Shown one piece after another: positions 11,617 to 22,222 of a stretch of 42,500 nucleotides of DNA. The first letter of the stretch is position 1; each line of letters starts with the position of its first letter. The notes under the pieces were generated by a model. The model had not been told where the DNA came from. It searched no databases and was given only the letters and a program-made list of their open reading frames with translations. Source of the DNA: Nemertoderma westbladi (lineage: Eukaryota; Xenacoelomorpha; Nemertodermatida; Nemertodermatidae); contig JAUCBJ010002258.1 of NCBI GenBank assembly GCA_032718475.1, positions 1 through 42,500 on the forward strand, read 5' to 3'. The position numbers and the translations under genes were made by a program.

Positions 11617-14080
11617 TCTGCCGTGCAATGTGATAAGAACGTAAGTCGCATTTTGCCAAGATGTCCAATGTAAAAAGGCCGTAAGACACAACATATGGAT
11701 ATGTTACAATCGTAAAAGACCGTAGGGCCTAAGTGCAATACAAAAGACCGCAACTACTTAAATTTATGCAAAAAACCGTAAGTCAACAAGACTTGCGGTT
11801 TTTTGTCGATATAATTTTATGAGGATTTCAAATCTGAAAATGGATTGGCGAGATCTGTTTGAATGCATTTTTATTAATTACCTTAAGAGCCGTGATGGGA
11901 GAAAGCTTATAATTTAACTGTTGTTATTAATTCCATTATTCACCTGAGGTCAACCCACCCCACCCTAACTGTTTAATATGATAATGCCTTCTAGGTGGTA
12001 GGTGCTTAAAGCGAGTTCGATTTTAGTTTTCGAGTTATCACTGTCTACCGCTCTGACTGTCAAGATGTAGGTTTAGAATTTTAATTAACGTTAGCGTTAA
12101 TTAACGTTAACGCCAATTAAAGCGTTAATTATTACAATCGTTTTTATCGCTGTCAGTTGTTTGTAATTTTTTAACGTTAAACATACAATATATTTCAACC
12201 ATCCAAACTGATTGTCAGTATTATGTCATCACGATCCAAATCACTACCGTTTAAAATTAACCTTAATTTGGCGTTGCTCTTTCATGTAATAAAATTTAAG
12301 AAATTCCATCAAAAATATTTTACGTTTTTTGCCGGGAAAAAAAGTAAAATCAATGCAATCCTATTGATTACTTTTTTTCCCTAGGAAAAAACAGTGAAAC
12401 CTTTTCTCCCGATTTTGAGGTATATTCGAGCGTAAAAGTAACAATTTTAGGGGGGGGGGGGGGGGGGGGGGGGTACACAATTTTCGGACAACTCTTCGAT
12501 TTATCACTCTCAGCGTTTAAAAATTGCTTTGGTTTGGCTAAAATTTGGCATATATGTAGGTGCCTAAGATGCTATTCTACATGACAGGTCAGAAAATTTT
12601 TTTTTTCGCTATTTAATATTAGTTAATACTAGTTAACAATAAAAAAAACTTGGTTGCGCTTAAAACCCCAAGGCTTTTACAGTTTTGAATCTAGTGATAT
12701 GAAAGTTTTTTTATATGATAGATCAAAGATGGGGCAACATAACTAACTATCAGGCGAAATTTTGTGAAAATAATTCTGCACCGCTAGGTGGCGCTGCAAA
12801 TTTATGCTAATTTTTAGGTTTTTTATAAATAGTATTAAATTTTATTAACAAATAATTTTATGCAGGGTGGCTATGTAGACACCCACAGAAAGTTTCAGAC
12901 TAATTGCTCAAAAATTATAGAAGTAGTAGGGTTTTGAAGTTGACAATTTCATAAAAAAAATATTTGGAGATAATCGACCTTTCATTATACATAGTAATAG
13001 TAATTTCAATAGGATTCCCTAAATGGAAATTTACATAACTTGAAAACTAAAAGAGCTATTAAATAGCGGTTTTTAGATTTGGAAAGACCATTCAATGGTG
13101 CATTATAATAGACCATAAAAAAAAATTCGACATATTTTGGATCAAAATGGTGTACCCCCCCCCTTAAGAATAAAATTTGTTAATAGTATTCGTAAAATGA
13201 ATGTTTATCAAGTCCGCCTCCAGTCCCACACGGCTTTATGGCCTTGTAGTTCTAGAACGCCTTGGGTAATTTCCTATATTAGGTGAATGCAACAAGAAAT
13301 AGCAAGAAAAATATACACTTAACTGTTATTAATAGTAACCAAGACGACCATAGCGTTGAGTAATTCAGAAATTTAACAATAAAACATATTATTTTCAATA
13401 GTAATAAAAAAAAATAGTATATTAATTAATAGTATTTATATCGGAAATCGTTCGTAAGAGTTCGTTAATAGTGCTCGGCCCCTAATAAATATAAATTATG
13501 AAATTTTTTTTTAAATGCAATTCTGCCGTACAATGTGAAAAGACCGCAAGTCACAAAACGTAATTTCGAGTAAAACGTAAATTACTGTTTGCCTTCAGAT
13601 TGTTGGTTTAAAATCTCCGTAAATTACTAATTTATTATAAACCTACGCAATTGGGGGTGGGAAATTTTTCTACGTGATTATTTTTCACTTTCCATTAATA
13701 TTTTGACTTCAAGGATAATTTTTTGTACTTACGGTATTTTTGCATTGTACAACCTGTATGTAAATACATATTTCAAGACACATACATTATTTCAAAAAAA
13801 CCGTAATTGTGTGTTTTCTTATTATCTATGCAATGACAAAACACCGCAAGTCTTGTGGACTTACGGTTTTTTTGCATAAATTTAAGTGACTTACGGTCTT
13901 TTACCTTTATTAACACTATACTTATGTTGTGACTAACGGCCTTTCTACATTGAATATCTCGAGAACTAGATTAGATACGGTGTTGTCGATTATACCATTA
14001 GATAGAGCGCATTTTTTAGACCCAGAAAAATTGAATTTTGGAAAAATGCGACTTACGGTCTTTTTCCATTGCACGGCAGA
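11617..14080. mobile_element. Foldback-like element with ~200-bp compound inverted arms
   Basis: The left end TCTGCCGTGCAATG (11617-11630) is an exact reverse complement of the right end CATTGCACGGCAGA (14067-14080). The arms (11617-11815 and about 13840-14080) are collinear when one is reversed. Shared blocks include AAGACCGTAAGTCGCA, GGCCGTAAG followed by ACACAACATA, ACTTAAATTTATGC and an AAGACTTGCGGTTTTTTGTC hairpin. The right arm has about 100 extra bases. Around 14 copies of a CCGTAAGTC-like word lie in the two arms and at 13540, where a second direct copy of the left end begins. No target duplication and no transposase frame are visible, so superfamily is unknown. Confidence 0.6.
12450..13163. 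repeat. Inverted-repeat element with G/C-run termini
   Basis: A 24-base G run (12450-12473) is followed by TACACAATTTTC. About 700 bp away AAAATGGTGTA is followed by a 9-base C run (13155-13163), making an inverted pair of G-run plus TACAC(A/C)ATTTT. TTA lies just outside both ends, which could be a 3-bp target duplication, although the homopolymers blur the ends. It appears nested inside the larger foldback-like element. A CCGCTAGGTGGCG sequence at 12781-12793 lies inside. No protein is encoded. Confidence 0.45.
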
Positions 14081-14811
14081 ACTACTGAAGATAAAATTTA
14101 ATCACTTTTGCGCAATGGGATCATGAAACGACTGTTTCACCAGTTTTAGATAAATCTTAAAAAATTGTGAGAAAAAATTTTTCCACATTTTGAAATTTTT
14201 ACCTAAATTTTACATTTTTTGACATATAAATTATATTTAACAATTACAGTAGGACTAACAATTTTAAAAAATTGTGATAGAGGGTGTTACGCTTAAATAA
14301 GCACCACCCAATTGAGCACCACTCAATAATGAGCACGCCCATTATCATTAGCATTTAAATTTCACGGGAATTCGTTCACTTTTGGAAAAGGCATTTAAAG
14401 TTTAGGGTTAGGTTGATTTAAAATGAGTCTGCCCGTGGAAATTTTACAGAATGCACACAACCTTAGTTTTGCTGGTTTGGTGATTTTTACGAATTCAGTT
14501 TTCCCATCTGACATCGTCTTCTCTGCCTGATGTGCTGTCAGTCTGTCCGTCAAAATATAACCGACAGCCGGAAAGGCGATCAGATAATTTGGCATCAAAC
14601 ATGGAAACTGACATCAGAAGTAAAATAACCCAACCAGGAAAACCTCCAAAGAACCTCCAACTTTTAGCTTGATGGAATAGAGGTGCCCGAATGTGTTTTA
14701 TATTAAAATTATATGTTTAACAAGCAGAATATAAAAATTAAAACCCTTTTTGAAGTTTTACAAAACAAAATATGTACTTTAAACATTGCCTCCCAAACAG
14801 GATATTCCTAG
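14081..14811. other. Region downstream of PPME1, probably its 3' UTR and flank
   Basis: On the minus strand this follows the PPME1 stop codon, so part is expected to be 3' untranslated sequence. A 67-codon minus-strand frame at 14395-14598 has no recognisable motif and I do not call it a gene. Confidence 0.5.
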
Positions 14812-15251
14812 CTAACAGCACGGCATTGACTTAGTAAACCCAGCTTTTGTTTTGGTAAGTTTAAATCTAGTAATAAATTGGGTGATGACGTCAGCGAGTG
14901 CTTCCGGTGTGTCCTCCTGGATGCAGTGTCCGGATTTGGGTAAGACCTGGAACTGAAAGCGTCCCTGCATCTGCCCGATAGTTAGTTCCTTGTCCAGTCT
15001 GTCGAGGCCCGCAGCTAACAGAAGTTTGGGACAGGGTTGGGAGAGGAACTGGGAACTCAGACCCCGGAACCAGTCGGCCCAGTATGGTTCAGTGGTTGTG
15101 AGGTCAACACGCCAGGTATAGGTCGTCGCTTTGGTAGAGCTGTCGGAAGTTGAAGAAGTCCGCGTCGCGATTCTGCTGTCGTCAGACTCAGGTATATCGC
15201 CTAACTTTGTACTGCAATGTTTCGATCTGCCGACCTCATGTCCATTTGATT
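14812..15251 (-). CDS. PPME1: Protein phosphatase methylesterase 1, last coding exon (partial)
   Basis: Read on the minus strand, a T-rich acceptor ending CTATTTCAG (at 15252-15260) leads into a frame that ends at TAG 14812-14814. It first gives a variable acidic and Ser/Thr-rich linker. It then gives the conserved C-terminal block of PPME1: YTWRVDL, then YWADWFRGLSSQFLS, then PKLLLAAGLDRLDKELTIGQ, then FQFQVLPKSGHCIQEDTPE. PPME1 is an alpha/beta hydrolase that removes the methyl ester from the C-terminal leucine of the PP2A catalytic subunit. The histidine of the catalytic triad is the one in SGHCIQED. The serine and aspartate are in upstream exons that I cannot find between here and TPRA1. 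The exon is intact. Those upstream exons should lie at higher coordinates on the minus strand. Confidence 0.92.
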
Positions 15252-15559
15252 CTGAAATAGAAAAAAAATTGGAGGTATTATCAAAAATGCGAAATTTGTT
15301 TATACGAAAATATCCAAAAAATATCCATATGTATAGGAGTGTATAGGACTACATAGGTATACCCAAATAAAATCGTTGCAAAACTCAATCAGTTTGTTAT
15401 AATTTTGGAAGAAACAGATATATAGAAAATAGATACTAAAAACGTCACTACAGTAAACTCACTTTGTGGTCTAGAATATATGTACTATATATACTATATA
15501 TACTGTACGATATCAATCAGGAAGAAATAATTTTAAACCACGAAATGACTTGAAGGTTT

Positions 15560-16210
15560 TCATTTCAAACAATTCTGAGGTGCTTTAATTTCAGCCCACT
15601 AGCGGTAGACTGGAGAACTGCGGACCGATCATTTTCATCACAAAGACGCAATATAGTAGGCGCATGTATAGCACATATATGCCAAGATTCAGCATAAAAA
15701 ATAAATATCACGGAAATGGAAGAATTTCACTTTCAGACATTCGCCCTAAGTCATTTAGCAACAGACTGGAGAACCGCAGATACAACCTTCCACAAAGACA
15801 CTGCATGTGGTTTGATTCATAAATATTCAAAGATTACGCTTAAACAGATTAAGATCAAGGAAATGGAAAAGGTTAACACTTTCATATATTTCGCCATCTA
15901 GCGGTAGACTGGAGAACTGCAGTCCTATTACCTTCCCCACAAGGACACAGGGAGTGTCCTAGCACATATTTGACCAGTCTCAGCTTGAACGGATCATAAA
16001 TAAGGAAGTGGGACAATGATTTCACTTTCAGACAGTTCGCCCTCTAGCGGTTGACTAGAGAACTGCAGACAAATTAGCCCCCATTGAATGATACAGCTAA
16101 TGGTCTAGTACAATAATGCTGCCATGAACAGATTAATTTAAAGCAAAGAAATGGGAGGACATGTATTATTTAGACACGTAGCCCTCTAGCGCGAGACAGT
16201 TGAAGTGATG
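15560..16210. repeat. Diverged ~147-bp tandem repeat in the PPME1 5' flank or intron
   Basis: The block CGCCCTCTAGCGGTAGACTG, followed by GAGAACTGCAGAC, recurs with its GAC at 15608, 15764, 15907, 16053 and (weakly) 16195, giving spacings of 156, 143, 146 and 142. 'Atttcactttcagaca' and 'cacaaagacac' stretches recur at matching places. The copies are well diverged. The array lies upstream of the PPME1 exon on its strand. The reverse complement of the core, CCGCTAGAGGGCG, resembles the CTCF binding consensus. Confidence 0.7.
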
Positions 16211-16671
16211 GTGTCTAAAAGTCTATTAAATTTTTCCCCTTGTAGTCCGATTGATTGAGGCCTACAAATTTTCAACTCGACGGCTTTAAATCCGACAAAT
16301 GTTTTAACATGTAAAATCGTAACGACAACAACGACAACACTATGTATTTATCATACTTTAGAATTGCTTACTACAGTAGCTAATACTTCTTACAGCGAAC
16401 ACTGACAATTAATAACTATTTGCATAACTTGTAAACTTGTAACTTGTTGAGTTTCAACAGACAACAAACCACAACCATTCTCAGCAATTACGTTTATTTT
16501 TGAATGTAGAAAAAGCGATCATTTTTTTAAATGAAGCTAAAAGAATGCTGAAATTTGGAGTCTGAGTCACGTAGGCCTACATTTTTTCCGGCTCCGGAAC
16601 CACGCTCAGAACTATTTCAGGTACTTCGAAGTGGATAGCTACTATTATTTACCTATATTATAGACGTCGAC

Positions 16672-16908
16672 ATGGATTACATCCTGCGTCGTGGAAAGTT
16701 TGCTGCAATTAACGTTGGACTTATTGATACCATTATGAACAGAGAGACTTGGCGCGCTCTATCCATAAAGCTATCAAACAAGTTCGTTACGCTATCAAAC
16801 AAACCATTCCAACAACTTAAAAGTTTTGTTATGGGGGTTATTCTGGTTGCTGATTTGGCATTACTATGTTATGGTACCCACTTTTTGACCAAATGGCTTT
16901 TATCATGA
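16672..16908 (+). CDS. Possible small tail-anchored membrane protein, unknown
   Basis: A 78-codon frame starts at an ATG in a good context (GACATGG) and ends at TGA. Residues 1-50 are mixed and contain two near-identical stretches (IKLSNKFVT and TLSNKPF) from a short DNA duplication. Residues 52-71 (FVMGVILVADLALLCYGTHF) would be a single hydrophobic segment followed by a short basic tail, as in a tail-anchored protein. I do not recognise a family. It could equally be a chance open frame between PPME1 and TPRA1. Confidence 0.25.
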   Translation: MDYILRRGKFAAINVGLIDTIMNRETWRALSIKLSNKFVTLSNKPFQQLKSFVMGVILVADLALLCYGTHFLTKWLLS

Positions 16909-17029
16909 GGGTTTTTGTTCTAGAACAATTATTTAATCTTCTACCAGTAAGATGGTAGCTAGTAGCGAGATGTGTGCATTGTACTTGACACAGCATTCTT
17001 GGCGCAGCATTCTTGTGAATGTGCCATCC

Positions 17030-17300
17030 AAAGATTTGGTGTCCTCAGCGGTTAGAGCCCAGAATGAATTCCCATAAAGGAGCATTTCTCCTAAGGTCCC
17101 CACAGAAATATACCCCCATGTGATAACTACTCATTTAGCGACCATCTAAGGAACAAAGTAGAGATATGCCCTGGCTAATCCCTTTAAAGCATTTGTGCCA
17201 TAACGACAAATATCCTGGCCCGCCTGCAGGGATAGAACCCACGATCTCCGGATTGATGTGAATTCGAGGCAATGGATTTAACCGCTACGCGAGGGTGGGG
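17030..17300 (-). mobile_element. tRNA-derived SINE
   Basis: On the minus strand, TCGCGTAGCGGTT (plus 17282-17292 region) fits an RNA polymerase III A box. GGGTTCTATCC (plus 17229-17239) fits a B box about 45 bp downstream, spacing typical of a tRNA. The head is followed by an unrelated body down to about 17030. The last part carries AGCGGTTAGAG in the opposite sense. Boundaries and target duplication are not clear. Confidence 0.5.
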
Positions 17301-18010
17301 CTTAAAATCGCTAAAAAATGAATATGCGTGTAGTATTAGAACATGATCCTTAAACATAGATGAAAACTGAAAAAGCGCAGCTCAACGCAAAATATGTAAC
17401 TTTATTTAGTTGTCTTTATATAATATTGATTAATAAATAGCTTAAAAATAAGGTGTTTTTTATAAAAAGTAAAGTATTGTACAGTCAGTATGTGTTTATC
17501 TGTTTACGCAGTAATATAGTTTAAAAGTAAGTTACGTTTCGCAGTGTTTAATGTTTTTATAGTACTGTACATCAGTACAGCAAGTACAGTATGTTACTGT
17601 ATGTACTGATCATGGACTTCTAGAATGTTATTTATAATGTTCTTGTTATTTATAGGAATAAATTAATATTCTAGAAGTCCATGTACTGATCTATAATGAT
17701 GCATTTGATTAATATAGTCTGATACTAACAGTGATAGTTGTAAATAATTGTAGTTGTTACTGTAATTGTACAGTAAAGTTTATAGGATTTATTACGCAGT
17801 TACACAGTACCGGTACTCTCTGACTGTGGTAGGTCTACATTGAAATTGAAAATTGTATAGAACCGATACGGTACCCAGTACCGGTTGACCGATAGGGCAT
17901 TACCTTCCGGTATACTAAATTTATGGAGTAGGTACAGGTACTGTACCACCAGACTGCGGTAGCTTACATAATTATAAAATTGATAATTCCTGAACTGTGC
18001 AGCTGAAACA
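17301..18010. other. TPRA1 upstream region with a small hairpin insertion
   Basis: AT-rich sequence followed by a stretch with several ACCGGTA words (17808-17890) just upstream of the TPRA1 start, which may be the promoter. At 17611-17626 CATGGACTTCTAGAAT and at 17668-17683 its exact reverse complement form a 16-bp stem. ATGTACTGAT flanks it directly at 17601-17610 and 17681-17690. This looks like a 70-bp miniature inverted-repeat insertion. Confidence 0.55.
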
Positions 18011-18490
18011 ATGAATATTATTAACTTTATGTATAACTCATCCACTATATCCCAAGCTACTACAGAACGCGTTGTTCCAACAACTACCGATGAAACTCTA
18101 GTAACCCAGAAACCCTGTATCTCTGTGCTCTACTACAACATTCCCGAAACCAGTCTACGCGTCTGGGATGTAGCCTTACTAACTCCCAACATAATATTCC
18201 TAACTTTCCTCTTATTAACCTGGCGGAAAAGCAGACTCCGGCTTCGAAACTCCCAGAGTCCAATAATCTACGCGTTCTATTTCCTTGTGCTAACGGTCAT
18301 GCTAATCAGCATTGCTCGCTGCCTCGTATCCATGGCTGTAGATACGTCATATAAACCTGGTTTCGTAGCAACCGAAGTCATGTGGTTATTCCTTCGTTTC
18401 TCCCTCCTAATGGCCGAAATGAGCGTCATCATATTCGGCCTCGCGTTCGGTCATCTCGACTCGGCCTCCAGCATAAAACGTGTCCTCTGG
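18011..18490 (+). CDS. TPRA1: TPRA1 (GPR175/TPRA40) first coding exon, partial
   Basis: The 160 codons from ATG 18011 encode an N-terminal tail with an NSS glycosylation site and then three hydrophobic segments, at about residues 54-71, 85-108 and 122-147. The conserved TPRA1 blocks are visible: VWDVALLTPNIIFLTFLLL, then SPIIYAFYFLVLTVMLISIA, then FRFSLLMAEMSVIIFGLAFG (as LRFSLLMAE...), and HLDSASSIKRVL. TPRA1 is a seven-pass membrane protein of the adipocyte-associated family with unclear signalling function. A donor-like GTAACA follows codon 160 (18491). The alternative is that coding continues: VTS here would align with ITT of vertebrate TPRA1. In that case the LTR starting at 18499 breaks the exon. 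The remaining four membrane segments are not in the window. Confidence 0.88.
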
Positions 18491-18498
18491 GTAACAAG

Positions 18499-19462
18499 TG
18501 TGTCCACTTGTAACTTTTTCTTTGTTCTTTGTTCGTTCTTTGTTCGGTCGACCAATCAGAGCGGTTTTCACTCTGTGTTGGACATTGTATACAGAAACTC
18601 ACGCAATTCAGTCAGTGTGTATTTTTCCTAAGCCTAGAACACCGGCTGTGGAATTATTCTGTGTTTCAGACTTTAGCCAAACATTAGTAGGCTTTGATCA
18701 TAGAAACGTATAACTGTTATCAAACCAAACTGGCAAACGAATCACACTTGTCATATGGTCATATCTCATACAAACACCGCATTATTTTACTGCTATTTAC
18801 TGTCGGTTATTAATTTTATCAGTTGATGGAATACTGTTATATTTGGATAATATCGATAAATAATCATAAAACCCCAATCTTCTTGATATACTGAAGGTAA
18901 GAGACCGGTTACATATAGCAATTGCGACTTACATTATATTGGTTTTGGAGTGAATCTAATGCTATTTCATAGGCACTACATGTGTCAGTTGCTGTTCTCT
19001 TTATATGTGACTAAAATTAGTAAAGGTCGGCAGATCGGTGTGCAGCATTGTGCGGTAGTGTGCATGACTGTGACAGATAACAAAGCATCTCCTAAAGAAT
19101 GCGCTTTATACATGAATCATTAGCCATCCCGTTGTGTTTAGTGTAAGTCATAACTCTGTTTACATACTTAGAGCGCCACGTCCTAAAGGAACTGTTGATA
19201 TTTCCCGAAAGTGAATAATATTTGTCAGAGATTATATATTAACGATCAGTCGAAAAATACAGTAGGCCTACACCGCAATAAGGTCAGAGCTTCCAAATCC
19301 AGTCTCCCGGGTATATCCAGCGGGTGAATGGTCGCGCATAGACTGGCTTCGGCTAATGTAGTGTAACAAATACCCGTCATAGGCTAAAGTCGATTTATAA
19401 CCTAGAAGACACCTAAATTTGGCAGGTTAAACTGCTAAAGGTCTGAAAGCGCGAACAATAAC
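18499..19462 (+). repeat. 5' LTR of the BEL/Pao element
   Basis: It begins TGTGTCCACTTG and ends GCGAACAATAAC. It aligns with the 3' LTR over the full 964 bp without visible indels and with about 14 substitutions by eye (roughly 98.5% identity). A short CTTTGTT/CGTTC repeat follows the start. The last seven bases CAATAAC, with the next base A and the following GTTATTG, form a palindrome across the LTR/leader junction. Confidence 0.93.
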
Positions 19463-21370
19463 AGTTATTGGATCTTTATTGCGACGTAGGCAATAAAGAC
19501 TAAAGTACAGGTCGACCGGTAACCAGTAGGCCTAACTACCTAACCACCCGAACCGGTACTTACCGCAGTACAGGTACTAGTATTATTTCGATTGTGATAT
19601 TGTATACCGGTAGGCTGTTTAAGAGATTAGGGACTGTACACCCCTTGTTTCTTTTGGAGCTTATTTATTTCTGTCAGTTTTATTTATCTGTAAGTTAATA
19701 TTGAGCAGAAGACGTGTAAGCCTGCTCAGATTGTACAGATAATTTGTAGGCTGGACTGTTGTCTGACTGTTGTTAAGTCTGAAGAGATTGCAGTGTGTGT
19801 AGAGTGTATGTCCGATAAAGTACTAGTTAGGAATGTGGTGGGCTTCCAGAGCTGTAAGATAAATCCCCCCGAAAGAATAAGTCGTACTACTCGGTTAGAA
19901 CGCATACTAACTAACCATTTCGGAGTCTGTATATACTGTAGTTTATTTAGGCTTGATAGTAGTCTGCCAGCGTTTGGTCTGTATTTTTGTTTGTGTAGTC
20001 TGTAAGGGTAGCGTAATATTTATTATTCAGAGTTTATGCGATTATTCGCAACATTCATACCCCCAAGTTTATTCCTACAGTAATTGTGCTTGTTATATAT
20101 ACCGTTATAGTTAAATTAACTCCGGTACTACTGTACATCAGGGCTGTTTGGCGTAGGTAAAGACTGGTGATTTTATGCTCCGGTCACTCCGGCAGATACC
20201 GTGGTTCTTTTAGCTGTACAAGTATTTCTAACTGCTGATTATTTGTTGTATAAGTACTTGTACCTAATTTAGGGTTTAGTGTACAGTGCTTTCCGAAGGT
20301 AATTAGTGTGTAGGCAGTATATTCGTGTTGTAAAGTGGTTAATAGGCACATTGGCTCTGGTAGGCCGTGGTAATTAACTTCTAGGTAGGAACACTCCGTG
20401 AAACATAACGTAGTACTTATAGCGATACGGCTATAAGTCGTCAGATGGTGGTATTTTTCCTATCTGGACAACGCAGTATATTTACTACTGCTTTGTTATT
20501 TTCAAATACCATAGAATCCTGTCTGTTTGTAATAACCAGATATTCTAACCCTTTGTTAGGCTGGTTTGTAGACTTCTTGTAAAATTACCCTAAAAATTCG
20601 TACGTGTAATTTTTGTGTTTATTTAGAGATTGTAATCTCACCCCGAATTGTACGTAATTTGTAGTATTAAGTAACTTAGGTAAATTAGAATTATTTGTTT
20701 TAGTGTCCAACAAGTAGCACTTCACTGAGAGCGTACAGCTTCTGTGCGGTGATTCTTTCCCAGAAATAATAACATTTATTTCAAATATTGACAAAAAACC
20801 CATTATACGGGTATATATATTATAAATCAACTCAAACCGATTTATAAAATAGTAGGCCTGTCTTACAACAATTAGGTCTTAATGTCAGTTGGACTACTGC
20901 CTAAATAACGGTAATCAAGTAAAGTAAAGTAACCAAGTAACCCCAAAAATTCAGAAATTCAATTATTCTAAAATAATTGACATACCGGTATTTACAATAG
21001 GCTTATTATATTTATTTCTATAAATTTAGGCTGAAATTATACCGGTATTCTGTAATTAATTCTAGTCCATAATTATACTTATATATACTATAAGTGTAAG
21101 CTGTATACCGGTAATCACGATAGGCCTATTATATATTTATATATATTTGTGCTGAAATTAAATACCAGTATTCTGTGACAAACCTAGTCTGTAATAATAC
21201 TTATATATATACTATAAGTGTATACCGGTATTCTAATATATTATATATATATATCACGTTACACTGAGTAACAGTATCGGTAATTAATTACTAGGCTAAC
21301 AGTTGATACTGAATTACTAGACTTGCTTTAACTGTAATATAGCAGTAGGCATTCAACTGTACAAACAAAC
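19463..21370 (+). other. Retroelement leader with AT-rich tandem repeats
   Basis: No protein is recognised in this 1.9-kb leader. It is rich in ACCGGTA words. At 20982, 21115 and 21222 the word ATACCGGTA starts successive copies of a 107-133-bp unit with long TATATA runs. A TGG at 19468 could begin a primer-binding site, but I cannot match it to a tRNA. The leader is long for a BEL/Pao element and would carry any packaging signal and the entry route to ORF A. Confidence 0.55.
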
Positions 21371-22222
21371 ATGTCTGACACAAAGCAAAACCTGTCAGAC
21401 AGTCTCCTAGATACAACCATCTGTGACCCAGACAGGAGTGTGGAACGTGTGAGACCGAAGTTCAACTCACCTCCTACTGTAAGAAAGATCATCACTCCAG
21501 TAGTAGTATCAGACCCTAGGCTAGTCCAACACCGTAGGTCTATCATAGGCACTCGAGCTCGGGTCAAGCGGGACCAAGAGGCAGCTGTTGAACAGCAGCA
21601 ACACTCGAGCCAAGAACTTATTTCTCAGCAGCCCGACAGCTCCAGTAGTGCGGATACTGTAGAGCTGACACCCGAGCGCGGAGCAAAGATGGCAGATGCG
21701 GTTTATTCGGATCCCCTTCTCATCCTTCCTGCAGCCGTACTCACTAGGGTATTGATTGCGGTGGAGGAACACCAGATTGATTGGGCTAGAAGTAAGCGAT
21801 CGACCAAGGATAGTTATGCGGGATACACAAGGGAAGAACTGAAGTCTATTGTCGAGTCGCAATGGAACTTCCCCGGACCCGGACTCCCGTTTGACTTATC
21901 GGAAGCTGCCTGGGAAGACATACACAGGATGAGAGTGACAAAAGACACCAGTGATCCAGCTGTATGGAAGAGGTCAGCAGCAGGATACGTACAGGGATTC
22001 TTCAGCTCTATGGAGCGATTAGAGGAACAACTGTTTCGACAACCCCAAGGACCTCAAGAGCAGGGAGAGCTGCTTTATCAAGTTAGAGAAAGAATTCTAA
22101 GAATCAGACTAATCTTATCGGCCTTTGAGGAGGCTTCGAAAAGAAGACAAGACACGTCGTTGCAAGTTGCCGTAAAGACTTGGTTTCAGCGGGTGAGTCT
22201 CAAAGTTCAAGGAACTGCCTAG
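21371..22222 (+). CDS. Accessory ORF A, part 1 (unknown; ends at in-frame TAG)
   Basis: 283 codons start at an ATG with A at -3. Residues 1-100 are polar and probably disordered, with a Gln/Ser-rich stretch. Residues 108-150 and 180-283 look helical (LLILPAAVLTRVLIAVEEHQ, then FSSMERLEEQLFRQPQG). I do not recognise the protein. It is not a typical BEL gag, whose capsid sequence is found further downstream. The frame ends at TAG 22220-22222, but the next ORF is in the same frame with no other stop between. The two are therefore best read as one 705-codon frame (21371-23488) with a single amber codon at position 284. Whether this is decay or readthrough cannot be told from one copy. Confidence 0.6.
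   Translation: MSDTKQNLSDSLLDTTICDPDRSVERVRPKFNSPPTVRKIITPVVVSDPRLVQHRRSIIGTRARVKRDQEAAVEQQQHSSQELISQQPDSSSSADTVELTPERGAKMADAVYSDPLLILPAAVLTRVLIAVEEHQIDWARSKRSTKDSYAGYTREELKSIVESQWNFPGPGLPFDLSEAAWEDIHRMRVTKDTSDPAVWKRSAAGYVQGFFSSMERLEEQLFRQPQGPQEQGELLYQVRERILRIRLILSAFEEASKRRQDTSLQVAVKTWFQRVSLKVQGTA

Noticed and set aside
14395-14598. 67-codon minus-strand frame downstream of PPME1
   Set aside because: No motif, no splice context, and it lies where the PPME1 3' UTR is expected.
18498-18713. Open frame in the 5' LTR, repeated in the 3' LTR (35395-35586)
   Set aside because: It is conserved only because the LTRs are nearly identical, and it has no protein features; treated as a by-product.
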